From the NCBI GenBank assembly GCA_016839705.1, contig JAEOTR010000017.1:55396-119395 (forward strand): 64,000 nt of DNA, written 5' to 3'. The translations under genes were made by a program, and so were the position numbers. The stretch comes from Promethearchaeota archaeon. GTDB lineage: Archaea; Asgardarchaeota; Lokiarchaeia; Sigyniarchaeales; SOKP01. Positions 36,256 to 46,296 of the stretch are shown piece after piece (the first letter of the stretch is position 1; each line of letters opens with the position of its first letter). Below the pieces are notes generated by a model, which saw only the letters and a list, made by a program, of their open reading frames with translations, was not told the origin of the DNA and made no database searches.

Positions 36256-36426
36256 TTTATACAACTCTATTAAATATATTTGATTTAAAATTAAAGAATT
36301 AATACCTTACAATTTTTCAATGTTTTTATTTTTTTTTTAAAATTTTATATTAAATAGAACGCTATAAGTTAATACGAACTATAAAAATTTCTTATAAAAA
36401 TAACAATTGAAAGGAGTTAAATTAAA

Positions 36427-37338
36427 ATGGAATTAAATGGTGTAGAAATTGAAGACACATTCTGTGAAGCCTTTGGAGGATTCTTCACACGAATATTAAT
36501 AACAGCAAAAAATGAAAAATGGGCAAGAATAGCAGCACAGATCTCAACAGGATATGGAACCTCAACCATCCATTGTGATGCGGAAGCGGGAATAGATGTT
36601 TTAATCCCATCAGAAAAAACTCCAGATAACCGTCCAGGAATTGTTGTTATGTTCTTCAAAACGAAAAAAGATGAGATGAGCAATGTAGTTATGAATCGGT
36701 TAGGGCAATGTGTCCTGACCTGTCCTACAACTGCTTGTTTTGATGCATTAGGAGGTTCACTAGTTCCCGATAAAGAATTTGAAATAAAAATTGGGGCAAA
36801 TCTGAAGTTTTTCGGTGATGGATTTCAAGAAAAAATTGAAGGGAAATTCCCTTTTGAAGCATGGAAAATCCCTGTAATGGATGGTGAATTTGTAGTTCAA
36901 AGTGTGGCAAAAGTAGGGAAAGGAATTGCAGGAGGTAATTTCTTAATTATTGGAAGTGATCAAGATTCTACTTTAGAGGCAGCTGAGAAATCAATTGAAG
37001 CTATAAGCGATATTCCTAACGTAATCGCACCATTCCCTGGCGGGATAGCGCGTTCTGGGTCAAAAGTCGGCTCGAAATATAGTTTCCTTAATGCTAGTAC
37101 TAACGATCCTCTTTGTCCCACTTTAAGAGATAATATTGAAAATTCTGAATTAAGGGAAGGAGATAATTGTGTTTATGAGATTATTTTAGATGGAGCTTCT
37201 GAAGAATCAATAAAAGCCGCAATGAAATTAGGAATTGAAGCAGCAGTAAAAGTACCTGGAATAAATCGAATTTCAGCAGGGAACTATGGAGGAAAACTTG
37301 GTAAATTTCAATACAGTCTTCATGACGTTTTAAAATGA
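36427..37338 (+). CDS. ftr: Formylmethanofuran-tetrahydromethanopterin formyltransferase
   Basis: Transfers the formyl group between methanofuran and H4MPT. Family sequence throughout: MELNGVEIEDTFCEAFGG, TGYGTSTIHCDAEAGID, QCVLTCPTTACFDAL, KFFGDGFQEK, FPGGIARSGSKVGSKY and the C-terminal VPGINRISAGNYGGKLGKFQY. 303 residues, normal. A clear GGAG Shine-Dalgarno at 36413-36416 lies 10 bases before the ATG. TATA-like stretches around 36379-36401 may be its promoter. No formylmethanofuran dehydrogenase subunits are in the window. Confidence 0.96.
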   Translation: MELNGVEIEDTFCEAFGGFFTRILITAKNEKWARIAAQISTGYGTSTIHCDAEAGIDVLIPSEKTPDNRPGIVVMFFKTKKDEMSNVVMNRLGQCVLTCPTTACFDALGGSLVPDKEFEIKIGANLKFFGDGFQEKIEGKFPFEAWKIPVMDGEFVVQSVAKVGKGIAGGNFLIIGSDQDSTLEAAEKSIEAISDIPNVIAPFPGGIARSGSKVGSKYSFLNASTNDPLCPTLRDNIENSELREGDNCVYEIILDGASEESIKAAMKLGIEAAVKVPGINRISAGNYGGKLGKFQYSLHDVLK

Positions 37339-37367
37339 AAAATACGGAAAGACTCTATTAGTATTAT

Positions 37368-39041
37368 TTATAATTTTCTTTTTATTTTACGTTTTGGAGC
37401 GGGTTCTTTTTCTGGTTTTATATCTTCAACTTCTTTCTCTGGTATTTTTGTAACTGATTCCTTTTTTTGTTGCTTCTTTATTGAAGTTTTTTCTTTAGGA
37501 GGAGTAACTTTAGTTTCAGCGAATTTTGATTTATAGTGCCTATATGCAAGTCCAACACCAACGAGAATTCCGATAAACGCACCAATAATGAAAAGTACCC
37601 ACGGTAGAAAATTAGTAAGAATATCGGGGATAATCCTTATTGATTGAGGTGCAAAATCGTAATCACTAATAAGGCTAATAGTTGCCCCATCAGAATCAGT
37701 AACATAAATATACACATACCAGACCCCCGTTATTAATTCAGCAGTGCGAATGGTTATTTTTGTATTAATACCCGTATAAGCTTTACTAACATTATACCAT
37801 TCATCATTTTCATCTATAAGTGCTACTCTAATATATGCAACATTTTCTACATCAGAAACATTAAACGAAAAAGTTAAATCATTTCCATAGAAAATGGATA
37901 TTGCTTCATCCATTGATTTCCCGTTAATTTCATAGCTGTGAATTTCCGGAAAATTATTTTTTACTGTAATAAATTTAAGAAAAGAGCTGATACCACCATT
38001 CTGATCTTCTGCGTTAATGGTAATGCGATATTTTCCAGTTGGTCTCTCCGCAGGAACTGAAAATAATTTAGTGAAATTATTCTCACTATTAAAGTCGATA
38101 GATGTGGTAGTAACTAAATTACCTTCTGGATCTTCAATGGTCATGCTGACATCAATATCTTCTGAAGTATTCTCTAGATCTGTTACATTTAATGAAATTT
38201 CACATTCTTCAGTTCTAAATATGTTTGATGGAGATAATCTTATTGAAGAGGTGTCTATATTTGGATTTGAATTCAACACTTTAAATGGAAAATAGGCTGC
38301 GGCTATTTGTCCAGAAGTTTTATTCGTTATGTTAAGTTTAATATAAAAAGTTTGATCAACATAATCATGAAAACTTTCATTAGTAATTTTATAAGTAAAC
38401 TGAAAAAGATTATTTTCAAGGTTAAAAATATTTTGTTGTAATGATTCGATTGTACTATCAACAATAGTAAGATTCCATTCAAATTGAGAACTATAGTTGT
38501 CCCAAACACTTAAATCTGCATAAATATCATCCCCAATGTAATATTCAGAATTATTTGTAGTTAAATAATAACAAGGAATTGTTGTAAAATTAGTAAATGT
38601 TGTATGGGCATTCTGGAGATGATTAGAACTGTTATAAAGTAAGAAACTTACGTTTTGAAAGCCCAGAGGATCATTATATAGTGGTTTATATTCATAACGG
38701 TACTCATTAGGACCCCAGTATATCATATTATAATTGTTAGTTGAGCTGTTAGTAAAGGAAATTTGCAGAAGAACATAATCAACATCAGTATAGCTAAAAG
38801 TATTAAGTGTGAAATTAATAGATTGAAATAGTCGATAAACTGTTGTTGCATTCCTAGTTATAGCCGAATAAGCTATAGGTGGACCCGTAGCTAACTTTGG
38901 ATTGTTGGGTAATGATTGATCATCTTCACCTTTAATGTTTAAAGCGAGATTATTATTAAAATGAATTAACAGAATACCAAAAAAAGTACTCATAATAATA
39001 AAAAAGATTAAAATAGTGCTGAAGTATTTTCTAACTTTCAA
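37368..39041 (-). CDS. Exported single-pass membrane protein with Ig/cadherin-like repeats
   Basis: An N-terminal signal anchor (YFSTILIFFIIMSTFFGILLI, ~5-26) precedes ~440 extracytoplasmic residues rich in Asn, Ser, Thr and Tyr with many N-glycosylation sequons. Two or three Ig-like beta-sandwich segments are suggested by SLNVTDLENTSEDIDVSMTI, KYRITINAEDQNGG and TFSFNVSDVENVAYIRVAL. A second membrane helix lies at ~480-505, followed by a Lys/Pro-rich cytoplasmic tail (KEKTSIKKQQKK...KRKIKRKL). Surface-layer or adhesion-type architecture; no enzymatic motif. It follows the 929-residue gene by 6 bases and is probably in one operon with it. Confidence 0.8.
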   Translation of the reverse strand: MKVRKYFSTILIFFIIMSTFFGILLIHFNNNLALNIKGEDDQSLPNNPKLATGPPIAYSAITRNATTVYRLFQSINFTLNTFSYTDVDYVLLQISFTNSSTNNYNMIYWGPNEYRYEYKPLYNDPLGFQNVSFLLYNSSNHLQNAHTTFTNFTTIPCYYLTTNNSEYYIGDDIYADLSVWDNYSSQFEWNLTIVDSTIESLQQNIFNLENNLFQFTYKITNESFHDYVDQTFYIKLNITNKTSGQIAAAYFPFKVLNSNPNIDTSSIRLSPSNIFRTEECEISLNVTDLENTSEDIDVSMTIEDPEGNLVTTTSIDFNSENNFTKLFSVPAERPTGKYRITINAEDQNGGISSFLKFITVKNNFPEIHSYEINGKSMDEAISIFYGNDLTFSFNVSDVENVAYIRVALIDENDEWYNVSKAYTGINTKITIRTAELITGVWYVYIYVTDSDGATISLISDYDFAPQSIRIIPDILTNFLPWVLFIIGAFIGILVGVGLAYRHYKSKFAETKVTPPKEKTSIKKQQKKESVTKIPEKEVEDIKPEKEPAPKRKIKRKL

Positions 39042-39047
39042 AAATTC

Positions 39048-41837
39048 TCATCTTCTCAATTTTTTATGTTTTATCTCTTTACTTAAAAAATATAAAATAA
39101 TGCCAATTGGGATGACACTCGGTAATAGATAGAATATCATTAAATTAAATGTTGATAGTTCTAAAACCACTTCAAAGTAAAACCGTGCAATTTCACCATT
39201 TTCACTATTCTTTAAGACTATTCGATATGTTTTTGTCCCAAATTCATATGGATTATTTGTAGGGATGAAATTCTTCGTAATCCAGTTCTTTCCTGGACTC
39301 AACTGGTCAATATTTGCTTGAACGTCTTTCCCATTAATGGATAGCGAAAAGCTTTCGAAAACATTTTTATTATTTTGGATTATGATTATTAAAGAAGCGG
39401 ATGCTCCTTGTGGAATCTGATCTGGGAAGAAAATGCTGATGATTTCAAACTCCGGTATTATATCAATTATTAATTCTTCAGTATAATACACTGTAGCATT
39501 TTGAAGAATATTCATTTCGATTCTAATTGTATCATTTTTAAGATCCTCTAGAGTTTTAAGATAATAAGAAACGGACTTAGTCTCGTCTTGATTAATAGTT
39601 TCCTCTTGAATAAATGTTTCAATTGTATTTTCTAATAATCCACTAAAACTAATATTTAATGATTGAGTTGCATTAGGTAAGAAATTAATTAGATCTAAAG
39701 AAACTAGTATATCTTGATCACTCACAACTTTACTTTGATAAATTAGGTGTTTATAATTAAATGAGTAACCTATTTCTATTAGCTTTATTATGCTCAAATA
39801 TGTTACATTACCTCTCTTAAAGTTAAAAGTAATTTCACTAGGGCCAAGACCGACACCAAACTTTGCAGTAAGATCAAAACTCACATTTAATTCGATTGAT
39901 GCTGTAAAATTGAGTTCCTGTGAGGGATATTCTATTATATCTACACCTTCTAAAGAAGCAGTTAATGTTAAATCATCAATCCTAGTGTAATTCAGTAAGA
40001 TTGTTACATTTATAATCTGTCCCTGAAAAAGTATATCAGGTAACCCTTCAATTTTCTCATTTATTAAACCTGATATAATATTGAAACGTGCAAGAGTTTC
40101 AGCCATATTGAAATAAGTTTTATTTGCCCAGATATAAATATAATAACCATTTCCTATTGGTACAGATTCTTCTATTGGGTGTATGAGAGTATGTGATGCT
40201 TCAGGAGCTTTAGTTTGGTTCTCAAATTGATATAAAAAGGTACTATTTGGGTATTTAAACAAGTATTTAATATCGGCATCAATAATATCATAACTAACAG
40301 TAAACGGTACATAGGAATCATTCCCAGGATTGTAATATTGATTTTCTTTAAGAAATGAATAAGTTGAGGTGAGATTCATGACATCTTGGGCAAAAATATA
40401 ATTAGGAATTATTTCAGTTACGTTATACTCAGATTTTAAAAATGTACTACTAAAAATTTCTGATGCCTTTAAATAGGACTTTTGAAGGTATAAATTAGAG
40501 TTAAGATTTTTAGTACTGTTTGTGAGAGAAAAATCATAGGAATTATTCACACCATCATAAAAACCATTTTCTATTGACTCGAAAATTTCAACAGCTCTAT
40601 CATAATATGTGAAATTTCCTGTAGATTCGAACAATTTTAAACAGGCTTCTAGCATTAGAGCGTTAGCTCTAAGATCATGACTACTATCGAATAATATCCA
40701 TGCAGGTCTACCGATGTTATAATATAACTTGTTAAAGTCATCCCATAAATGACCATCAATACTTATACTATTGTATAGTTCAATAGCTCTTAATAAATAA
40801 GGGGAATTGCTTTCCTTTCCTGTTTCAATCCAAAATTCTAATAATGTAATAATTGCTAGGGCATTCACATCCAGATGATAATTTTTTTGTCCACTTGTCA
40901 GAGTGCTCCAGTCTTCATCCGCAAAACAATAATAGGCTTTATCTATAGTATCCCACATATTAGAGTCCATTGAAATCATAGTTTGATTTGCTAAAAAGTA
41001 GGAGAGAATTTTATCGGATTCATCTAAACCTAATTGAGAATATGTACGATGAATTAGTAAGTTTGCTAATATACTAAAAAAGTTGCTTTCAGAATATTTA
41101 TCAGATGTGGAATTATGGTGGGCAAATCCTTTATTAGTGCTATCCCAAAATTCAGAGGAACTTATCAAATCAAACATTTCCTCAATTAATTCGTATGGTT
41201 TCTGTCCCTCTATGGAGAGATCGTCGATGTTTTCACCAATATTGTCAATTAACAGAAAAATTGGCAAAAGATTATCAATTAAATATCGATCAGAATTTTC
41301 TACTAATGCCGTAGTATTGTCTACAGATTTCACAAACCCATACTGAAATTGCTCACTAGTATCTTCATACCATAACGGAGTTGACTTTAACTTTAAATAT
41401 GTATCAAAAATTTCAGTTTGATCAAGCTCTGATTTCAGTAATGTATTATAAATTAATAAATTATCCTCTGAGTAAATCGTATCATCCGTGATTAATCCAT
41501 TTATATCTCCATACCTAAAATAAGTAGAGATATCTGGGTCCAGACTAGATATATAATTATTCTCGAAAAAGATACGTACCATATCTAAGTTTTTAGTGTA
41601 AGGATTATGAAGCATTGAAGTATCCGTAGCAACTTCAAGACTATTTCGATCGTAATTAAAGATAATTTCATCTATACCATCATTTTCTTCAGAAATATTT
41701 AATTGGTTTGCAGAATCACTAATATTTAAAATACTTATAGTAAAGATAAAAATAAAGAAAATCACGAATAAGCTTTTCACAATCTGCTCTTTACGTCTTT
41801 TTTTCCTTACTATAGTGTGAAAGTTGGAAAAGCTCAT
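39048..41837 (-). CDS. Large membrane-anchored exported protein with six-hairpin-like domain
   Basis: An N-terminal membrane anchor follows a basic start (RKKRRKEQIVKSLFVIFFIF, ~13-36). Residues ~100-480 form a repeated helical pattern typical of alpha/alpha-toroid glycosidase-like folds (LLRAIELYNSISIDGHLWDD, LRANALMLEACLKLFESTG, YYDRAVEIFESIENGFYDG). Residues ~590-890 are beta-rich, Ig/NEW-like (LTASLEGVDIIEYPSQELNF). A C-terminal helix (~902-920) is followed by a KEIKHKKLRR tail. Many N-glycosylation sequons. A cell-surface glycan-acting or binding role is plausible, but no catalytic acid pair was pinned down. Operonic with the following 557-residue surface protein. Confidence 0.8.
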   Translation of the reverse strand: MSFSNFHTIVRKKRRKEQIVKSLFVIFFIFIFTISILNISDSANQLNISEENDGIDEIIFNYDRNSLEVATDTSMLHNPYTKNLDMVRIFFENNYISSLDPDISTYFRYGDINGLITDDTIYSEDNLLIYNTLLKSELDQTEIFDTYLKLKSTPLWYEDTSEQFQYGFVKSVDNTTALVENSDRYLIDNLLPIFLLIDNIGENIDDLSIEGQKPYELIEEMFDLISSSEFWDSTNKGFAHHNSTSDKYSESNFFSILANLLIHRTYSQLGLDESDKILSYFLANQTMISMDSNMWDTIDKAYYCFADEDWSTLTSGQKNYHLDVNALAIITLLEFWIETGKESNSPYLLRAIELYNSISIDGHLWDDFNKLYYNIGRPAWILFDSSHDLRANALMLEACLKLFESTGNFTYYDRAVEIFESIENGFYDGVNNSYDFSLTNSTKNLNSNLYLQKSYLKASEIFSSTFLKSEYNVTEIIPNYIFAQDVMNLTSTYSFLKENQYYNPGNDSYVPFTVSYDIIDADIKYLFKYPNSTFLYQFENQTKAPEASHTLIHPIEESVPIGNGYYIYIWANKTYFNMAETLARFNIISGLINEKIEGLPDILFQGQIINVTILLNYTRIDDLTLTASLEGVDIIEYPSQELNFTASIELNVSFDLTAKFGVGLGPSEITFNFKRGNVTYLSIIKLIEIGYSFNYKHLIYQSKVVSDQDILVSLDLINFLPNATQSLNISFSGLLENTIETFIQEETINQDETKSVSYYLKTLEDLKNDTIRIEMNILQNATVYYTEELIIDIIPEFEIISIFFPDQIPQGASASLIIIIQNNKNVFESFSLSINGKDVQANIDQLSPGKNWITKNFIPTNNPYEFGTKTYRIVLKNSENGEIARFYFEVVLELSTFNLMIFYLLPSVIPIGIILYFLSKEIKHKKLRR

Positions 41838-41968
41838 TTTAATTTGATTGATATTAATATTTTTAACAACAGTTTAATTTTTAAATTATATTTTTAAAAA
41901 ATCCTTCTCTTTAAAATTTTTTCTGAAGAGATTAAAAAGATCATAATATCAAGCAATAAAATGAAATT

Positions 41969-43462
41969 TTATTCTATTTTTTTATTTTGTATAGTTTGAG
42001 GGAGATCTGATATGCCTATCCGTATTTGGTTCATTGAATCGCGTTCTCTAATTGTAACTGTATTATCATCTAAAGATTCATAATCTATAGTAATGCACCA
42101 TTTTGTACCTAACTCGTCCTGTCTTCTATACCTCTTTCCTATAGAACCTGCCGCATCAAAAAAAGAGCCGACACGATTTTTTAAGAGTTCTCTATGAACT
42201 TTAAGTGCTAAACTTCTAATTTTTTCTTTATTTCTCACCAATGGAAACACTGCTACGGTATTTGGGGATAAAGTTGGATGAAGTTTTAAAACTATTCTTC
42301 CCTCTTCAACATTAAAGGCAGTCTCGAGTAATGTATATACAATCCTGTCAATTCCGAAAGCGATTTCAAGAACTTGAGGCACTTCCTTAATATTAGGGTC
42401 CGAACCCATACTAATTTCGAAATTTTGTTTGGAATATTCAGCATGTCTTCTTAGATCATAATCTGTCCTGTCATGTATCCCACATATTTCGACCCATCCA
42501 AATTGCCTTGTTTTAATTTCTAAATCCCAAGCGTCGTCAGCATAATGGGCCCGTTCATTTAATGAATGTTGCCTAAACCGAATTGACTTCTCTGGTATGC
42601 CAAGTATCTTCGTTAAATAATATCCTATATAAAGACAATAAGCATATGCTGGTTTTTTAAGTATTTTATTCGAGATCGCCTCGCTGAGTGATAGAGAATT
42701 TGGGATATCAATACCATTTTCTTGTAATTTCCAGTCTAGTAATGGTAATTTGTTATTTTTTATCTCCTCATAATCATCAAATTCCATTTCTTGATGCTTA
42801 CTAATAAACATCTGGAGTTCAAATTGATCAAAGGCCCTCATCCGTAGAACTCCTTGCCTAGGAGAGATCTCATTACGGTAGGCTTTTCCATATTGGAAAA
42901 CTCTTATTGGATATTGCTTTCGAGCATCTTGATCTAATCTATTAAAGAGTAAATATGTAGTAGTAGCTGTTTCTGGACGTAAATAGGCTGTAACATTATT
43001 CCCTACAGAAGTTTTCAGCATTAAATTATACTCCTCAATTTTAGAAAAATTTGTATCGCACTTTGGGCATGTAAGTTCATGTTTCTTAATTAGCTCCTCC
43101 ATCTCATTGAATGATAAACCATCAATCATAAGATTAGGAAGATTTTCTTGAAGGAATTTATCTACCCGATATAAAGTGCTACATTTTTTACATTTTAATA
43201 CAGGATCGATAAATCGATCTAAGTGTCCGGAAGCACTCCATACAATTTCAGGCATGATTGTAGGACATTCAACCTCCCCGAATCCAAAATAACGTAATTC
43301 TCGCCTAAATAAACTAAGAATGTTATTTTTAAGTGTCATTCCCGCTGGACCATAGGAATAAAAACCCGCCAAACCACCATAAATTTCCGGAGAAGGTCCC
43401 CATATAAATCCCCTTCTCTTCACCAATGAATTAAAAGTATCAATAGTATCGTCAACTTTCAT
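41969..43462 (-). CDS. glyS: Glycyl-tRNA synthetase (archaeal/eukaryotic dimeric type)
   Basis: Class II aminoacyl-tRNA synthetase charging tRNA-Gly. Motif 1 region FIWGPSPEIYGGLAGFYSYGP near the N-terminus; a zinc-type CKKC / CPKC pair at ~93 and ~135; motif 2 AYRNEISPRQGVLRMRAFDQFELQMF; motif 3 EIAFGIDRIVYTLLE; and a C-terminal anticodon-binding domain with FDAAGSIGKRYRRQDELGTKW. 497 residues, shorter than typical archaeal GlyRS (~570), mainly because insertions between motifs are short. ATG at 43462. Confidence 0.95.
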   Translation of the reverse strand: MKVDDTIDTFNSLVKRRGFIWGPSPEIYGGLAGFYSYGPAGMTLKNNILSLFRRELRYFGFGEVECPTIMPEIVWSASGHLDRFIDPVLKCKKCSTLYRVDKFLQENLPNLMIDGLSFNEMEELIKKHELTCPKCDTNFSKIEEYNLMLKTSVGNNVTAYLRPETATTTYLLFNRLDQDARKQYPIRVFQYGKAYRNEISPRQGVLRMRAFDQFELQMFISKHQEMEFDDYEEIKNNKLPLLDWKLQENGIDIPNSLSLSEAISNKILKKPAYAYCLYIGYYLTKILGIPEKSIRFRQHSLNERAHYADDAWDLEIKTRQFGWVEICGIHDRTDYDLRRHAEYSKQNFEISMGSDPNIKEVPQVLEIAFGIDRIVYTLLETAFNVEEGRIVLKLHPTLSPNTVAVFPLVRNKEKIRSLALKVHRELLKNRVGSFFDAAGSIGKRYRRQDELGTKWCITIDYESLDDNTVTIRERDSMNQIRIGISDLPQTIQNKKIE

Positions 43463-43591
43463 ATTGTTTATAAAAAGTATTTATATTATTTGTATTTTAA
43501 GATATTACACGAATATTAAAATAAATTTTTATAATAGGAATATAATAATATTATTATATTTTTTTTAAAGATTAAAAAAAACTGATAAATC

Positions 43592-44449
43592 ATGTTAAAT
43601 CAAAATTTCCAATATCTTGGCTTCTGGGAAGCAATAGAGATGGGTCTCTATTTTGTTATTGTAGGTTACTTTTTCCTGTTATTTTTCTACTTCCTTTTCA
43701 TACGATATAGAACTTCAAGGAAGCTGTATTGGCTATTTTTTAGTTTATTTTTTCTATTTTTTGGCATTGCACGATTATTTTTTATTATCTATTATTTCTT
43801 TGGTCCAGAATTATATGAACCCATTCCTGGAAACGGTGCTGAAGTTGTAGCATTTTTAATGCTAAATTATCGCTTAGCTACATTCTTTACTTGGATGGGG
43901 ACAGCTTGTGCTGTTGGGGTTTTAGGAATTCTCTTATTTCCTCCTGATACACAAAAAGAGAAAAATGGTGAAAAATCTTTGAAAGCTTGGTTTAAAAATA
44001 GAAAAAATATCGAATTGCTAATTCGGTTCGGTTTATTTGCTCTTCCAATTATAATCGGAATTCTCGGTTTAACATTATCAGATGGTTTATTTATGGACCC
44101 AGATTTTCCAAGTCAATATAGTATACCAGACAGTATAATTTCAATAACAATTGGATCTTGGAAGTACCCTCTGGGGAGATTTTTATTTAATTTCATTTTT
44201 ATGCCTTTGTTTCTTGCACTGATTCCTTTTATCTTTCTATATCTTGCTTGGAAAACTTTTGGAGTGTTAAGGAAATCTTATGCTTTAAATGCTATTGGTT
44301 TCCTCCTTTATTTTATCGGAGGAAGAATATTACAAGGAGCTCTCGATGTTGCTGCATTACCCCACGTAAGAGCCATAATGCCCCCTCTAATAATCCTGCT
44401 GGCGCTTCTAATTTTAGTAATTGCAAATAATTATGAACAACTCAAGTAA
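43592..44449 (+). CDS. Polytopic membrane protein of unknown function
   Basis: About seven membrane helices over 285 residues (~17-40, 50-72, 88-112, 145-165, 205-225, 235-252, 265-280). A polar loop containing DTQKEKNGEKSLKAWFKNRK lies after helix 3, and an extracytoplasmic loop with FMDPDFPSQYSIPD follows helix 4. The arrangement is reminiscent of seven-helix sensor-like proteins, but no retinal-type Lys or known motif is evident. ATG at 43592; divergent from glyS. A tiny membrane ORF overlaps its 3' end. Confidence 0.75.
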   Translation: MLNQNFQYLGFWEAIEMGLYFVIVGYFFLLFFYFLFIRYRTSRKLYWLFFSLFFLFFGIARLFFIIYYFFGPELYEPIPGNGAEVVAFLMLNYRLATFFTWMGTACAVGVLGILLFPPDTQKEKNGEKSLKAWFKNRKNIELLIRFGLFALPIIIGILGLTLSDGLFMDPDFPSQYSIPDSIISITIGSWKYPLGRFLFNFIFMPLFLALIPFIFLYLAWKTFGVLRKSYALNAIGFLLYFIGGRILQGALDVAALPHVRAIMPPLIILLALLILVIANNYEQLK

Positions 44450-44552
44450 AATAGTATTCCCCCTAATTCTTATAACAATTTTTATCTTTTTTTCTCATTT
44501 TATAGGTCGTGGTAGGAACAATAAGAAAACCAGTTTTGAAATACCTGTGTAA
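44433..44552 (+). CDS. Putative 39-residue single-helix membrane microprotein
   Basis: An ATG at 44433 overlaps the last codons of the seven-helix gene and opens 39 codons. After six polar residues comes one strongly hydrophobic helix (IVFPLILITIFIFFSHFI, ~7-24), then a basic RGRNNKK segment and a short tail, the normal N-out or signal-anchor pattern. No Shine-Dalgarno is visible; expression would depend on coupling with the upstream gene. A chance AT-rich ORF is possible. Confidence 0.35.
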   Translation: MNNSSKIVFPLILITIFIFFSHFIGRGRNNKKTSFEIPV

Positions 44553-44645
44553 AAAAAGATTAATATTTTAAAACTGAATCTCTATAAATTTAATATATTG
44601 AGAATTTTTTTTTATAGATAAGAATTTTAAAGTAGGAGAAAATCA

Positions 44646-46280
44646 TTGTCAGTCCATGGAAACCAAAATCTTTTACCTTTTTTTATTAATAAAATCACAA
44701 AACGGTCAATTATTCAAGGAAACGACGAACTTACCCTTTCTTTTTACCTTTTGACAAAAGACATAGGAAATAATGAAAAGATTGTTTCATTCTCGAGACT
44801 TCTCTGGCCAATATTAAGCATACAAGGAGTCCTTAGCACACACATAATGTTAGATGGAATAGGTATTTTTAGTAAGAGTGATAAATTTTCTAACCCACCT
44901 CGTCAACCCTTAATTGGCCATATTCTAAGAAATATTGAAAATAGAACAACAGTCGAGGAATTAACTAAATTATTAGAGATTTTAACATATAGAGATATGG
45001 AAGCAGAAGAAATTGGGGAGGGTGAGGAATCTGAATACCACAGTCTCAAAATTAATGGTTTAATAAACCCTGAATTTCTTCAAACACTGATCTCGATAAT
45101 TCCATTAACTGAATACAAACCGATTATTGATTATACTGTTTTGGATCATAGTATTACTACTGAAATGGCTCTTAATATATCGGAGAATTACCGAGAAATA
45201 GTAAACACAATGAAAGGAAATGCTTATAGATGGAAGTCTCAAACGGAATTGATAGAAAAAGAGGTGGGAAAATGGCTTATAGATTTAAATGTGCAATTAA
45301 AAGATCTTGAAACACGATATTCAAGTCAGATTAATAAAGCCTCTTCAACAATTGATCCAACTCAAATTGACTACCAGATGAAATTAGAACAAGATAAAAT
45401 TGATCAATGGAGTGTTGAAGAAAAGAAAAAACTAATTGAAAGCATTTCAACATTATTCAAAACAGCCGAAAGAAGTCTTGAAGAGGTAATTAAAAGAAAC
45501 AAATTTTTTGTGAGTGGTGATTCATTAAAGAGTAGGGTATTTGAAGATATAATCCCTCAGTTTCAAAATCACTTTAATTATCTAAAAAGTGAAGGAGAAA
45601 AATATCTAGAATCACTTGAAAGTCTTAACCAGCGATTTAATGAGCAAAAAGAAAAAGCTATTCAGATAGATAATGATGCTAATACAAAAATTCAACAATT
45701 AAAAGAATCTTTGAATTTAAAATTAAAGGATAGGGATAAATTACTAACCGAATTCCAAAGTGAAAAACAAGAAAAAATTTCTGATTTAGTGATTTTAAAA
45801 GAAAAAATTGAAGAGATGTTCAATAAAATAAAGGAAATAATTGATTATAAGCATAGAGTATGCCAACAAGAAGCTCAAGAGTTAGTTAAATGGTCATTAA
45901 ATGATAATCAATCGGAAATGTTTTCTAGACCTATACAATGGATATATATGCCTATTTATACAATGTTTATTGAGAATGAAGATACTATGGATGAAAATAT
46001 GAACATCCTTTTTCCAGGTTATATCACTAACAATCCCGATAATATCTATGAATTCCTTTCAGACGCAGTTTTAAACCTGAAAAATGTGTTAAATGAAAAA
46101 GTAGAAGAAAATATGGCAGTTAGATCAAATTTCGAATTTTCTTCCGAGAATAAGAACTTGATGAAAGATTCAAGCCTTCAAAAAAGAATCCAATTAGGTC
46201 TTTCAAAGTTAAAAGAGAAATCACTCATCAACGAAAATATCGAGAGAAAAATCCGAGAAAACCTCAATTTATTACAATAA
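44646..46280 (+). CDS. Coiled-coil protein of unknown function
   Basis: Not recognised. Residues ~1-160 look like a compact globular domain. Residues ~190-430 are a long, highly charged coiled coil (LIEKEVGKWLIDLNVQLKDLETRYSS, KLKDRDKLLTEFQSEKQEKI). Residues ~435-544 form a second globular part (PIQWIYMPIYTMFIEN, ILFPGYITNN) and a helical end. Start is TTG at 44646, chosen because GGAG lies 9 bases before it. Only 16 bases separate it from the GNAT gene, so they form an operon. The dumbbell layout is like SMC-type or cytoskeletal-adaptor proteins but lacks a Walker motif. Confidence 0.75.
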   Translation: MSVHGNQNLLPFFINKITKRSIIQGNDELTLSFYLLTKDIGNNEKIVSFSRLLWPILSIQGVLSTHIMLDGIGIFSKSDKFSNPPRQPLIGHILRNIENRTTVEELTKLLEILTYRDMEAEEIGEGEESEYHSLKINGLINPEFLQTLISIIPLTEYKPIIDYTVLDHSITTEMALNISENYREIVNTMKGNAYRWKSQTELIEKEVGKWLIDLNVQLKDLETRYSSQINKASSTIDPTQIDYQMKLEQDKIDQWSVEEKKKLIESISTLFKTAERSLEEVIKRNKFFVSGDSLKSRVFEDIIPQFQNHFNYLKSEGEKYLESLESLNQRFNEQKEKAIQIDNDANTKIQQLKESLNLKLKDRDKLLTEFQSEKQEKISDLVILKEKIEEMFNKIKEIIDYKHRVCQQEAQELVKWSLNDNQSEMFSRPIQWIYMPIYTMFIENEDTMDENMNILFPGYITNNPDNIYEFLSDAVLNLKNVLNEKVEENMAVRSNFEFSSENKNLMKDSSLQKRIQLGLSKLKEKSLINENIERKIRENLNLLQ

Positions 46281-46296
46281 TTATTAGGTTTTTATT

